From positions 248,001-312,000 of the forward strand of contig NZ_LAQQ01000002.1 of NCBI RefSeq assembly GCF_000971985.1: DNA of 64,000 bases. Direction: 5' to 3'. The stretch comes from Paenibacillus dauci. Lineage in GTDB: Bacteria; Bacillota; Bacilli; Paenibacillales; Paenibacillaceae. A model generated the notes under the pieces. That model had not been told where the DNA came from, did no database searches, and saw only the letters and a list, made by a program, of their open reading frames with translations. Made by a program: the position numbers and the translations under genes. Shown one piece after another: positions 9,383 to 18,840 of the stretch. The first letter of the stretch is position 1. Each line of letters opens with the position of its first letter.

Positions 9383-10486
9383 ATGCAGAAGCATTCGCGG
9401 CACTTCAAACGGCGACTCTGGTACATCCTGCTCGCTGCTGTCATAGTGATTGCTGCCGTCTGGGTTGCTGTCTGCAGCCTGATGAAAACAAAAGATTCTT
9501 CAACAGCGGTCTTTATGCAGTCGTATATGACCAATAGCAATGGTACGGTCGCTTCCTATCTTAAGGATAAGCCTTCCACCGATCCCAACATCGTAGCGGG
9601 CCGGGAAGCATTGTCCGAATCGCTTGGATTATCCATGCAGTATGCGCTGCTCAGCGATGATTCCAAAGCGATGCAACAGCAGGTGCAGCTGCTGCAGACC
9701 CATTTCCTGTCGCCGCAGCATTATATCTGGTGGAAGCTGGATGCGAGCGGTCATGCACAGGTAAGCACCAATGCGCTGGGGGACGATCTGAGGATTGTAG
9801 GAGCTTTGCTGGAAGCGTATGAACGCTGGGGGCAGGAATCTGATTTGACGATTGCCCGTCAGATTACGGATACGCTATGGGCGCAGGACCAGAAGCAGGG
9901 CTATCTGGTCGATTATCATGATTTTGTACACAACACCTCATCTGATCTGCTCAGCCTGACTTACGTGGATATCGCTACTTTTCAGCGGATGAATCAGTAT
10001 GGGCTGATGACCGATGAGCAGTATCGCCGGTACAGTGATCTGCTGCAGCATATGCCGAATGACGGCACCTTTTATCCCCGGACGTACGATGTGAACAGCA
10101 GTGAGTACGGCTATGACGATACGATCAATCTGATCGATCAACTGATCCTCGGTATCCATCTGACCGAATCGGGACAGCCACCGCAGCAGCTGGTTGCCTT
10201 TATGAAAAAGGAGTTCGCCCAGCAGCATCGACTCTATGGACGTTATGACCGATCGACTCATCGGGCTGCAGTAGATTATGAAGCGCCATCAGTATACGGA
10301 CTGGCTATCCAGCTTGCCATTAAGATGAATGATATAGACTGGGCGAATCAGCTGTACGAGCGCATGATCCAGTTCCGGACAGCGGACGGCCTTTATAAGG
10401 GCGGATATGTATCGGATGGCGATACTCATGCATTCGATAATTTAATGGCGCTACTGGCAGAGACAGAGCTTCAGAAGGCTCAATAA
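9383..10486 (+). CDS. Membrane-anchored GH8-like glycosyl hydrolase, YdaJ type
   Basis: The 367-residue protein has a basic N-terminus (residues 1-11) and one hydrophobic anchor (about 12-33). An extracytoplasmic alpha/alpha-barrel-like domain follows, with repeated helical pairs such as DLRIVGALLEAYERW and GYDDTINLIDQLILG. This matches YdaJ of the Bacillus ydaJKLMN exopolysaccharide operon and GH8/BcsZ-type hydrolases found beside polysaccharide synthases. AAGGAGG precedes the ATG. It is first in a cluster with a c-di-GMP receptor-like protein and a GT2 synthase, suggesting trimming of the exported polymer. Family level is inferred; I cannot confirm catalytic acids. Confidence 0.68.
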   Translation: MQKHSRHFKRRLWYILLAAVIVIAAVWVAVCSLMKTKDSSTAVFMQSYMTNSNGTVASYLKDKPSTDPNIVAGREALSESLGLSMQYALLSDDSKAMQQQVQLLQTHFLSPQHYIWWKLDASGHAQVSTNALGDDLRIVGALLEAYERWGQESDLTIARQITDTLWAQDQKQGYLVDYHDFVHNTSSDLLSLTYVDIATFQRMNQYGLMTDEQYRRYSDLLQHMPNDGTFYPRTYDVNSSEYGYDDTINLIDQLILGIHLTESGQPPQQLVAFMKKEFAQQHRLYGRYDRSTHRAAVDYEAPSVYGLAIQLAIKMNDIDWANQLYERMIQFRTADGLYKGGYVSDGDTHAFDNLMALLAETELQKAQ

Positions 10487-10509
10487 GAACAGAAAAAGGA
10501 CGGAAACAC

Positions 10510-11385
10510 ATGAACAACCGAATCCCTATCCGGCGTACAATGATTGGCTATACTCTGTTGATTGCTTTGGCTGTGGTCCAGCAGCTGCTGGTGTTCTGGG
10601 ATGTATATGCCCAGCAGCATTATGGATTATTGGAGCTGGGTATCACGATTGGCTCTCTGGCAGCATTGCTGTTGGGCTTCTGGCTGCCGCGCGGTATTGC
10701 AGTGGTGATGATCTTTATATTTTTGGTGAGCTATTTTGTGTGGCTGGTTACCTTTGCTCCGGTCAAAGGGCTTACCTTTCTGGAATTGTTCCTGATTCCG
10801 GGTAGCACGCTGGTGGCGTTGATAATCAAATACAGTCTGATCGATACCCGCAGACTGGTAGAGCGGTTGGAGGAACTGGCAGAGATTACCCCGCAGGTGG
10901 ATATTGATACAACGCTCGGCAACAAAGTGGCATTGACCGAAGCACTGGTCAAGCATTCCAATCTGGCGAAACGCTACCATGAGCATTACAGCTTTTGCGT
11001 AGCGATGTTCAAAATCGAATTTCTGCCGCTTGTGCAGGAATCGGTAGGTTCTGCAGGGTATGCACGTCTGCTGCTGACCCTGTCGGATACGATCCAGAAG
11101 CAGATCCGCTTTGAAGATTACAAGTTCGCTATCGACAATGGACGATTTATTATTCTGTGTCCGATGACCAATAAAGATTATTTGCAGCCGCTCACCCGGC
11201 GCATTCGGGATGCGATGATGGATGTGCATTTCCCGGACAAGCAGGGGCAGGAGCTGCAGCTGGTCGTACGTGCAGGTGCACTGGTGTTCCAGCCGGAGCA
11301 GTTTGAGAAATACGAAGATATTGACGATGTTATTGCTGCATTGGAACGTAATACCGAGACGGATCTGATCGGAGAGTATATCTAA
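10510..11385 (+). CDS. Degenerate GGDEF c-di-GMP receptor, YdaK type
   Basis: The 291-residue protein has four N-terminal transmembrane helices (about residues 10-110) and a C-terminal GGDEF-fold domain. The active-site GGDEF is replaced by IDNGRF (208-213), so synthase activity is unlikely. The inhibitory-site motif RFED (200-203) keeps the correct spacing upstream, as expected for a c-di-GMP receptor. In Bacillus subtilis, YdaK is such a receptor controlling the YdaJKLMN exopolysaccharide machinery. AAAGGACGG precedes the ATG, 24 bases after the previous gene. The likely role is gating the downstream synthase with c-di-GMP. Confidence 0.8.
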   Translation: MNNRIPIRRTMIGYTLLIALAVVQQLLVFWDVYAQQHYGLLELGITIGSLAALLLGFWLPRGIAVVMIFIFLVSYFVWLVTFAPVKGLTFLELFLIPGSTLVALIIKYSLIDTRRLVERLEELAEITPQVDIDTTLGNKVALTEALVKHSNLAKRYHEHYSFCVAMFKIEFLPLVQESVGSAGYARLLLTLSDTIQKQIRFEDYKFAIDNGRFIILCPMTNKDYLQPLTRRIRDAMMDVHFPDKQGQELQLVVRAGALVFQPEQFEKYEDIDDVIAALERNTETDLIGEYI

Positions 11386-11461
11386 ACAGAATCGTGATGC
11401 GGAACATGCTGGCTAGACTGTAAGTAAATATTAAATTCTCCTTTTCAGAAGGGACATGTGA

Positions 11462-11611
11462 ATGATGGAATATACACATTGGTTTATACCTTTATGTGTA
11501 GGCGTCAGTATTTTCTTTGTGATCGCTATCGGATTTTTGACCTTTGCTACGTTATCGTTTCGAAACCAGGTATATCGTAAATATGATCGTGGACGGTGGC
11601 AAAAAAAGTGA
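11462..11611 (+). CDS. 49-residue single-pass membrane protein in the polysaccharide operon
   Basis: The frame has ATG-ATG at 11462 and 11465 behind AGAAGGG (11447-11453) at good spacing. It encodes one transmembrane helix (about residues 8-32), then a basic, aromatic cytoplasmic tail (RNQVYRKYDRGRWQKK). Its end overlaps the start of the GT2 gene, a sign of translational coupling. I do not recognise the sequence. By position and size it could be an accessory subunit of the synthase, comparable in role to the small PgaD/IcaD partners of poly-GlcNAc synthases; that is inference only. Confidence 0.65.
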   Translation: MMEYTHWFIPLCVGVSIFFVIAIGFLTFATLSFRNQVYRKYDRGRWQKK

Positions 11612-12903
11612 ATGATTTCATGCTGCTATTTTCAATTTTTAGTATCTGGGTTGCTGTCGCTGAAGCTATTATCATTATGATCGGTGCAATCCGTTTTTTA
11701 TCGAGACAAAATAAACAAACGATTCATATACCTGAAAACATGGATCATTATCCTACCGTTACCGTCATGGTTCCGGCTCATAATGAAGAGTTGGTCATCG
11801 TAGCGACTGCGGAACGAATATTACAGTTGAATTATCCGGTAGATAAGCTGCAAATTATTATAGTAGCCGATAATTGCACGGATTCCACTGCTGCCAGGTT
11901 ATATGAACTAAAAGAAAAGAAAGAGTATCAGGGTCGTGACTTTCAGATTATTGAGCGTAAAGGAAGCGGCGGCAAATCCGGTGCACTGAATGAAGCACTA
12001 AAGGATACCGTTGGAGAATGGGTATGTATATTCGATGCGGATGCTGCTCCCGAGCGGAACTCCTTGCTGTTTCTTGTACAAAAAGCCCTTGAAAATCCCA
12101 AAGAGTACGGGGCTGTATTTGGCAGAAATAAGGCGCGTAATCGCGGGCAAAACTTTCTCTCCCGATGTATCAATCTGGAGCTGATTACTGCGCAAAGAGT
12201 CTATCATACAGGGTTGTGGGAACTGTTTAAGCTGGGAACCATTCCCGGAACCAACTTTATTGTGAGGACGGATTTGATGAAGGATATCGGTGGATGGGAT
12301 GTAGAGGCCATCACGGAAGACACCGCTGTTTCCTTTGAGATCCTTACCCGCGGCTGGTTGATTGCACTGGCTCCTCAAGCCGAAGCGTACCAGCAGGAAC
12401 CTGAAGATCTGGATATTTATATCAAGCAGCGTCAACGGTGGGCGAAAGGGAACTACCGGGTCATTATTGATAATATTCATCATTTATTCAGACCTACCAG
12501 TTGGAGAATCAAATTATTCATACTGTATTATGCAGCCAGTTATTTCTGGTTTATGCTGGCTATTATTGTATCTGACATTATCTTTGTCATTAATCTGGTA
12601 TATCTGATCATCTCCATGTTCAATCCAAGTGTCGTCTCGCCGTTCCAGTTTGCGGGGGATGTATATATCTATCTGGTTATTTCCTGGGCGCTGATGTATT
12701 ACATTTATGTACTGCAGATCAATCTGGCGCTGTCATCGGATATCGGGCAGAGCAATACGCGCAATTTTGTACTGTCCTGTGTGTCGTATTTCACCTATGC
12801 ACAGCTGTTCCTGCTGATCTCGGTCAAGGCATTCTACTCGCTGCTGGTCGATATCTTCACCGGCCGTAAGACCAGTTGGTACAAAACAAAGCGTTTCGGT
12901 TAA
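11596..12903 (+). CDS. Processive family-2 glycosyltransferase, YdaM/PgaC-like polysaccharide synthase
   Basis: The 435-residue membrane synthase is expected to polymerise and export a beta-linked polysaccharide. The processive GT2 motifs are all visible: D92 in ADNC, DAD at 147-149, TED at 240-242 and QRQRW at 278-282. An N-terminal helix (about 9-35) and three or four C-terminal helices (about 298-420) form the pore. GTG at 11596 is used here; GTG at 11608, which overlaps the stop of the 49-residue gene, is an equally possible start. The neighbours (GH8-like hydrolase and c-di-GMP receptor) point to c-di-GMP-controlled exopolysaccharide. The sugar is unknown. Confidence 0.87.
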   Translation: MAKKVNDFMLLFSIFSIWVAVAEAIIIMIGAIRFLSRQNKQTIHIPENMDHYPTVTVMVPAHNEELVIVATAERILQLNYPVDKLQIIIVADNCTDSTAARLYELKEKKEYQGRDFQIIERKGSGGKSGALNEALKDTVGEWVCIFDADAAPERNSLLFLVQKALENPKEYGAVFGRNKARNRGQNFLSRCINLELITAQRVYHTGLWELFKLGTIPGTNFIVRTDLMKDIGGWDVEAITEDTAVSFEILTRGWLIALAPQAEAYQQEPEDLDIYIKQRQRWAKGNYRVIIDNIHHLFRPTSWRIKLFILYYAASYFWFMLAIIVSDIIFVINLVYLIISMFNPSVVSPFQFAGDVYIYLVISWALMYYIYVLQINLALSSDIGQSNTRNFVLSCVSYFTYAQLFLLISVKAFYSLLVDIFTGRKTSWYKTKRFG

Positions 12904-12969
12904 AGGCAAAATTACTATTTTCACCGGTTATATCATAGTCGCAGTTGCTTTATTTTGCTGCAACAAGCC

Positions 12970-13012
12970 AAAAGGCGCTTTCTCCCGAAAAATACAGGAG
13001 AAAGCGCCTTTT
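12970..13012. terminator. Bidirectional terminator
   Basis: A 16-bp stem, AAAAGGCGCTTTCTCC (12970-12985) with GGAGAAAGCGCCTTTT (12997-13012), lies between the convergent GT2 and peptide-transporter genes and has A/T tracts on both sides. Confidence 0.85.
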
Positions 13013-13093
13013 GTATACACAGGATCAGACCAACGAATCGGCTTCCCTGTCTATTGAAATGATTATCCATTGGCAATTCATCCATACAATGGA

Positions 13094-14587
13094 TTAACGA
13101 ATGCCTTTCATGTAGCTCTGGATTTTCGGTGCGAACAGATACAGGATAATACTCAGCAGAATCGACACACCGCCGATTACACCAAAGTAGATCATCTCTG
13201 TCTCTTCGCTGTAGAAGTTGGTCAACAGGGCGTTGATCGCCTGAGCTGCCGCATTGGACAGGAACCACAGGCTCATCGTTTGTGCAGAGAATGCTGCTGG
13301 CGCGAGCTTGGTCGTTGCCGACAATCCAACCGGCGACAGGCACAGCTCTCCGATTACGACGAGGAAATAGCTGAGTACCAGCCACAGCGGACTGACCAGT
13401 GCATTCTCGCCGCCAAAGTATGCTGGCAGCAGAATAACCAGGAATGATAGTCCTGCGAACAGGATACCGATCGAAAACTTGCGCGGGATGATCGGCTGAC
13501 GATCTCCCATTTTGGTCCAAAGCCACGCGAATACCGGTGCCAGAATAATAATGAACAGCGGATTCAGGGACTGGAACCAGGCCGGCGAAACGTTAATACC
13601 GAGGAAGTGCAGCTGTGTGCGCTGATCGGCAAACCGGGCCAAAATAGTCGATCCTTGTTCCTGAATCGACCAGAACATCACCGAAGCGATGAACAGCGGG
13701 ATATAAGCAAGCAGACGGGAGCGCTCCACATCTGTTGTTTTATCGCTGCGATACATAACCGTAAAGTAGCAGATTGGGATGAGTATACCCAGACAGGCAA
13801 CCACGAGTACAAAGGACTTCAGTGTCAGCCAGCCCATCCATACGGCAATGATGCCTACAATTGCAATGACAGCTACACCGATACCGATGCGAGTCAGTGC
13901 TCTTTTCTTTTCGCCGCCAGTCAGTGGGTTTGGCACGTTTGTTCCTGCCAGACCAAGACTCTTTTTACGGGTAAACATGAATACCAACAGACCGAAGAAC
14001 ATACCGACTGCAGCCAGGCCAAAGCCCAAATGGAAGTTGTACTCCGTACCGATTGTACCTACCGTCAGCGGTGCTACGAATCCACCGAGGTTGACCCCCA
14101 TGTAGTAGATACTGAATCCGCTATCACGACGTGCGTCCTTCTCGCTATACAGCTCACCGACGAGAGTGGAAGCATTGGGCTTGAGCAGTCCTGTACCGAG
14201 GACGATTAATGCCATGGAGACGAACAACATTCCGGCTCCGCCCGGAATCGCCAGTACGATATGACCAAGCATAATGAAGATACCGCCATAAAATACAGCC
14301 CGTGACGTACCAAATACCCGGTCAGCGAGCCAGCCGCCAATAATACCGGACATGTAGACAAGCGAGCCATAGATGGACATGATGGCTGTTGCGGTATTCT
14401 GATCCATACCCAGACCACCGCGAGTTACTTCGTAGTACATGTAGTAGATCAGAATTGCTCTCATTCCGTAATAAGAGAAACGTTCCCAGAACTCAGTGAA
14501 GAATAGTGTGAACAGTCCGCGGGGATGACCGAAGAATCCGCGCTGCGGTACACTTTCTACAATCTTTTCCTTGGTGATATCGGACAC
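13094..14587 (-). CDS. POT-family proton-dependent di/tripeptide transporter
   Basis: The 497-residue major-facilitator protein imports di- and tripeptides with protons. The N-terminal signature ExxERFxYYG is present as EFWERFSYYG in TM1. The conserved SIYYMGVNLGGFVAP block (TM4-5) and the late IGELCLSPVG motif are also present. The start is GTG 14587, preceded by AAGGAGG seven bases away. It is a single-gene unit convergent with the exopolysaccharide operon. DtpT and YclF are the closest named relatives. Confidence 0.92.
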   Translation of the reverse strand: MSDITKEKIVESVPQRGFFGHPRGLFTLFFTEFWERFSYYGMRAILIYYMYYEVTRGGLGMDQNTATAIMSIYGSLVYMSGIIGGWLADRVFGTSRAVFYGGIFIMLGHIVLAIPGGAGMLFVSMALIVLGTGLLKPNASTLVGELYSEKDARRDSGFSIYYMGVNLGGFVAPLTVGTIGTEYNFHLGFGLAAVGMFFGLLVFMFTRKKSLGLAGTNVPNPLTGGEKKRALTRIGIGVAVIAIVGIIAVWMGWLTLKSFVLVVACLGILIPICYFTVMYRSDKTTDVERSRLLAYIPLFIASVMFWSIQEQGSTILARFADQRTQLHFLGINVSPAWFQSLNPLFIIILAPVFAWLWTKMGDRQPIIPRKFSIGILFAGLSFLVILLPAYFGGENALVSPLWLVLSYFLVVIGELCLSPVGLSATTKLAPAAFSAQTMSLWFLSNAAAQAINALLTNFYSEETEMIYFGVIGGVSILLSIILYLFAPKIQSYMKGIR

Positions 14588-14873
14588 AGATGAACCTCCT
14601 TGATGACTTAATCTAAAAATAGGCAGTTGACCGAGTGTAGTCAGCTGCCAGGGGTTTCCACATACTGAAGCCTGTCTGTCGAAATTACTTACACACTGTG
14701 ATATACACTCGAACCATTAGAATACAATACCTGTACAGGTTCATCAATAACAAAAGTTAACAAAAAGCCGCAGAATTACGTTAACAACTGTACAAATGAA
14801 GGTGAAATAAATAAAGAAGGAAGATCTCTACCGCAGATTTGCAACAATGCAAGGAAAATCGCAGCAGATGAGG

Positions 14874-14892
14874 TATAATAGAAATTAAGGAG
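14874..14892 (+). promoter_or_regulatory. greA -10 element and ribosome binding site
   Basis: TATAAT at 14874-14879 is followed by AAGGAG at 14887-14892, ten bases before the greA ATG, so the leader is very short (start near 14886). No good -35 hexamer is seen. The rest of 14588-14873 is AT-rich spacer without a gene. Confidence 0.6.
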
Positions 14893-14902
14893 TTGAGAGT
14901 AG

Positions 14903-15391
14903 ATGGCAAATGAGAACGAAGAAGTAATCCTGACCCCAGACGGTCTGGCGAAGCTGGAAGAAGAACTCAGAGAACTGAAAGGTCCTCGCCGCCAGGAACT
15001 GGCTGCCCGCTTGAAAACAGCGATTAGCTATGGCGATTTGAAAGAGAACAGTGAATACCATTCTGCCAAGGAAGATCAGGCATTTATGGAGACACGCATC
15101 CTGACATTGGAGCGTATGCTGCGCAATTCTCGTGTAATCAGTGCGGAGAATCTGGACGTATCCAAAGTAACCCTGGGTTCGATTGCAGTACTAAAGGATA
15201 TCGAATTTGACGAAGTGCTGGAGTATCAGCTGGTAGGACCGGCTGAAGCGGATCTGGCCAATAACAAACTGTCCTACGAAAGCCCGCTTGGTAAAGCACT
15301 GATGGGCCATCAGGCAGGAGACAAAATTACGTTTGAAGCTCCAATGGGAACTTTCCATTACGAACTGCTGGAGATCAAGAGCGCCGGTTAA
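14903..15391 (+). CDS. greA: Transcription elongation factor GreA
   Basis: GreA inserts into the RNA polymerase secondary channel and stimulates cleavage of backtracked RNA. The 162-residue protein has the usual length. An N-terminal coiled coil (about residues 8-75) carries the catalytic tip GDLKENSEYHSAKEDQ with its acidic pair. The C-terminal FKBP-like domain follows (about 80-160), with SPLGKALMGHQAGD. It is transcribed alone. The tip sequence is standard, so it should be active. Confidence 0.95.
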   Translation: MANENEEVILTPDGLAKLEEELRELKGPRRQELAARLKTAISYGDLKENSEYHSAKEDQAFMETRILTLERMLRNSRVISAENLDVSKVTLGSIAVLKDIEFDEVLEYQLVGPAEADLANNKLSYESPLGKALMGHQAGDKITFEAPMGTFHYELLEIKSAG

Positions 15392-15468
15392 GTGCATAAC
15401 AAGTATCCGGCTATTGGCTTAATTGGCAGATCGGATGATAAATACAGAAAAATGCATGTTTAACAAAA

Positions 15469-15510
15469 AGCCCGCTTTTACATTTAATTGTAGAAGGCGG
15501 GCTGTTTGTT
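15469..15510 (+). terminator. Terminator after greA
   Basis: AGCCCGC..(15469) pairs with ..GCGGGCT (ending 15503) over about 14 bp, followed by GTTTGTTG. The gap to 15721 carries no gene. Confidence 0.75.
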
Positions 15511-15721
15511 GTATGCATGAATCCTGCTCAAGCGTTATTCAACCAAAAAGCGGGTGCAGGTCAAAAGTTTGATCTTAAATTTTTACTTTTCATTTGTTCC
15601 GGGGCGGGCAATCTTATATACTATTGTATGACCTGCCGATACTTCAAAATTAAGAATTTTCCATGTTAACCAAAGATAGATACGGCATAGGAATAAGATA
15701 CTCAGATAGGAGATCGCTACT

Positions 15722-16816
15722 GTGTGGATGGGAATTGCAATTTTGGTATTGTACCATCTGATTATATTCTATATTGGATGGAATGGATGGGTATGGCTGG
15801 CGGAGTTGTCTCCGAATCATGCATATCCGCGTTATATTTGGATCGTTGTATTGTTGATTCTGGCGTATGCGTTGTTCCTCGGATTCTGGAAAAATGAAAT
15901 GGTTATTTTCAAACAGGTTGGCGCCGTCTGGATTGCACTGCTGTACTTCTCGATATTATGGATGCCCGTTATGAATATTGTCGTTGCACTCACCCGCTTG
16001 TCCTCGTTGTCCCAGCATTCCGTTATTATATGGGCGGGCTGGATTACGGTTGTCGCCTTTATCGGCGTCTTCTCACTCGGGATGTACAACGCCTACAGTC
16101 CGGTTGTACGTAGTTATGATATTACGATCAACAAACCTGTCGAAGGCAAAAAGGAAATGAATATCGTCATGGCGTCGGATATGCACTTTGGGGTGTTATC
16201 CAACGAAGCCCATGCACGTCGACTGGTAGAGCGAGTTAACGCATTGCAGCCGGATCTGATCCTGATGCCGGGCGATGTGATCGACGATAATCTGCCGTAC
16301 TACGTCAAGACAGAGATTCCCGAGATTCTCAAAGGGCTAAAAGCGCCTGTCTATTCTTCACTGGGCAATCATGACCGGTTCGAGAAAGGCATTAATCTGA
16401 TCGATTCCCTGAACCAGAGCAATCTGCATGTACTGTATGACGAGTCTATTGTGCTGGATAACGGCATTACGCTGGTCGGACGCCAGGATTATAGTGATCG
16501 TCCGCGTGCCGAGCTGAGCAAGCTGCTGGAGTCTGTCGATCATGCCCATCCGATTATCGTCATGGATCACCAGCCATATGAGCTGGACAAAGAGCAGCAG
16601 CTGGGTGTCGATCTGATGGTATCTGGACACACTCACCGTGGACAGATGGCACCATTTAACCTGATTACCAAGCGTCTGTTCGAGAATGACTGGGGTTACT
16701 TGCAAAAAGGACAATTGCACTCGATTGTCTCTTCCGGATTTGGCTTCTGGGGTAGTCCGATGCGGATCGGTACACGCTCCGAAATTGTACAGATTCATGT
16801 GAAGTTCCAGCCTTAA
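15722..16816 (+). CDS. Membrane-bound metallophosphoesterase, YkuE/YaeI-like
   Basis: The 364-residue protein has four N-terminal transmembrane helices (about residues 1-125) and a calcineurin-like phosphoesterase domain. The metal motifs are DMH (about 152-154), GDVID, GNHDR and GHTHRGQ, in the correct order. Related enzymes act on lipid-linked substrates (for example UDP-diacylglucosamine hydrolase relatives), but the substrate is not determined here. GTG at 15722 follows AGGAG at nine bases. It has its own terminator. Confidence 0.87.
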   Translation: MWMGIAILVLYHLIIFYIGWNGWVWLAELSPNHAYPRYIWIVVLLILAYALFLGFWKNEMVIFKQVGAVWIALLYFSILWMPVMNIVVALTRLSSLSQHSVIIWAGWITVVAFIGVFSLGMYNAYSPVVRSYDITINKPVEGKKEMNIVMASDMHFGVLSNEAHARRLVERVNALQPDLILMPGDVIDDNLPYYVKTEIPEILKGLKAPVYSSLGNHDRFEKGINLIDSLNQSNLHVLYDESIVLDNGITLVGRQDYSDRPRAELSKLLESVDHAHPIIVMDHQPYELDKEQQLGVDLMVSGHTHRGQMAPFNLITKRLFENDWGYLQKGQLHSIVSSGFGFWGSPMRIGTRSEIVQIHVKFQP

Positions 16817-16825
16817 TGAATAATT

Positions 16826-16875
16826 AAAGCCCGCTTTATCCAACACCATATGGTATTGGATAAAGCGGGCTTTTT
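16826..16875. terminator. Terminator after the metallophosphoesterase
   Basis: An 18-bp stem, AAAGCCCGCTTTATCCAA (16826-16843) with its perfect complement (16856-16873), is followed by T. It sits between convergent genes and is usable from both sides. Confidence 0.88.
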
Positions 16876-16962
16876 GCTTCTTTTATTACTTTTAAACAGG
16901 AGCAAAGACGGAATGTCTGTATGAATTATCCACTCATATGGCTGTGGTCTGGCAGAACATGA

Positions 16963-18840
16963 TTAGCGAATCGCGGAACGTACCTGCTTGATATAGAAGA
17001 AACGTACGATCAGGAAGTAAATGAGCTGGATCAGGAAAAAGATACCCAGTACCGTCAACGATTCCTTGAATAGTGAAACCTGAAACATATTTGCAAGTGT
17101 CGTGAGTGCGACCGCCCCATGCAGCAGTGCAACAACAATTGGAGCAAAGAACAGGAGAATGATCTGCCGGTTCAGTACCCGATTCAGCTCGGGGATGGTC
17201 AGCCCCAGTTTGGCGATAGAATGGAATTTTTGTTTATCCTCATCCAGATCGCTGTAGAGTCGGAAATACAGGAAGCTACCGGCGGAGACAAAAAAGACAA
17301 TTCCTATAAACAGTCCGATGAACAGAATCGCTCCATACGAACCCAACTCCTGGTTGACGTCGTAGGCAGGCACAGTAATCCGATGAGACTTAGTGGATGG
17401 TTTCAATTCGCTATAGATTTCTTTGCCTGCAGCCAGAATACCTGTCTGCTCCTGATCACCAGCCCATACATACAGCTGTCGTTGTCCCGCTGGTTGGCCA
17501 AGACGGTCATAAATATCATCCGGAACGACGAATGTTACTTCATCGACAGTCAGAACACCGGATTGGATAAGTCGATCAGGCTTGACCGCTATACCGTTTG
17601 CAGTAGCAGATGGAAGCTTAAGGCGATCTAGTTCCAGTGAGTAGGGGTTTATTGCAACTGTCTCTCCGGTAGCCAGCTGGATTAGAGGGCGCTTGGAGAG
17701 TGCAGCCAGCTGGTTATACATGGAGACACTGATAATAAGCTGAGTATACTTGTCATTCTCCATATTGTACTCTGTAAGGACCTGCTCTGTACGTGCAGCT
17801 TGAAGATCGTGTTTGTTAAGTATCTGGTTAATAGTAGCCATAGTATTCGACCGATCGGTATCGCTACTTTGAGACACAAAGCTGATTACATAGGGGTTAC
17901 TGAGCGCTACATTTCTGGTTACTACCGTCTGTAGTCCATACAGGGAGCCGATGGCGCAAAAGGATACTGTAGAGACAATACAAACGAGAAAGAAAGTACG
18001 TGCATTATCCTTCATCCGGTACGACAGATCGGATAGCAGAAGCATATTGGTCCTGTTCCAGAAAAAGGACTCTTTGCTTTTCAATGTACGGATGATGTAG
18101 ACGCTGAGCTGGGTGAATAATAGATAGCTACCGATCGATACGATTATGCTGACAGGTACCAGTAAAATAAAAGCATCGGAACCCCGGGCAAGAAGCGACA
18201 GCGTATAGCCGGTACCAATAAGCACCAATACAAGCAGTGACAGCACCAGTGAAGCTTTTGGTTCACTCCGGGCCTGCTGACTGCCTTTGATCAGATCGAT
18301 CAATTTGCCGCTGCGCAGGACTGAGGAGATGAACAATGAAATCAGCACAAACAGAATAAAAAATGCCAGACAGGTCACCAGGATGGCACGAGTAGGGAAA
18401 TAAAAATCCAGACTACCTTCAATGACCAGTATATGCTCGCCCGCCAGCAGGATAGCTTTGGCAAAGACCAGTCCCAGGACAATACCGCCGAGTGTCGCGG
18501 CAAAGCCGATAATGATATTTTCCAGAAATACCATCTGGCGCAGCTGTCCCGGAGACATCCCCTGCATCATCAGCAGACCGAATTCCCTTTTGCGGGTCTT
18601 CAGAAAAGAACTCATTGAGTACAATACAAAGAAAAAGGAAAATACATAGATCATCCATTTGGCAGTCGACATGCCGCCCTGTACATTATGATTGATCTGC
18701 CCGCCAGCCAGCAGTGGATGATAGGCGAAGATTGCGAAGGTAAAAAAAACCATGACCGTGAACATGCTGCTCAGAAAATAAGCGGCATACAGACGCTTGT
18801 TACGGGCGACATTGTTATAAGCGAATTGACGAAATGTCAT
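16963..18840 (-). CDS. BceB-type ABC transporter permease (antimicrobial peptide detoxification and sensing)
   Basis: The 625-residue FtsX-superfamily permease shows the Bce architecture: ten helices with a large extracytoplasmic domain between helices 7 and 8 (about residues 300-515). Such permeases both remove peptide antibiotics from lipid II-cycle targets and signal to a partner kinase. The ATG at 18840 is preceded by GGGAGGG at seven bases; an earlier in-frame ATG at 18909 lacks a site. It overlaps the ATPase gene by 26 bases. Regulator, kinase, ATPase and permease are contiguous, as in bceRSAB, psdRSAB and yxdJKLM. Confidence 0.9.
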   Translation of the reverse strand: MTFRQFAYNNVARNKRLYAAYFLSSMFTVMVFFTFAIFAYHPLLAGGQINHNVQGGMSTAKWMIYVFSFFFVLYSMSSFLKTRKREFGLLMMQGMSPGQLRQMVFLENIIIGFAATLGGIVLGLVFAKAILLAGEHILVIEGSLDFYFPTRAILVTCLAFFILFVLISLFISSVLRSGKLIDLIKGSQQARSEPKASLVLSLLVLVLIGTGYTLSLLARGSDAFILLVPVSIIVSIGSYLLFTQLSVYIIRTLKSKESFFWNRTNMLLLSDLSYRMKDNARTFFLVCIVSTVSFCAIGSLYGLQTVVTRNVALSNPYVISFVSQSSDTDRSNTMATINQILNKHDLQAARTEQVLTEYNMENDKYTQLIISVSMYNQLAALSKRPLIQLATGETVAINPYSLELDRLKLPSATANGIAVKPDRLIQSGVLTVDEVTFVVPDDIYDRLGQPAGQRQLYVWAGDQEQTGILAAGKEIYSELKPSTKSHRITVPAYDVNQELGSYGAILFIGLFIGIVFFVSAGSFLYFRLYSDLDEDKQKFHSIAKLGLTIPELNRVLNRQIILLFFAPIVVALLHGAVALTTLANMFQVSLFKESLTVLGIFFLIQLIYFLIVRFFYIKQVRSAIR

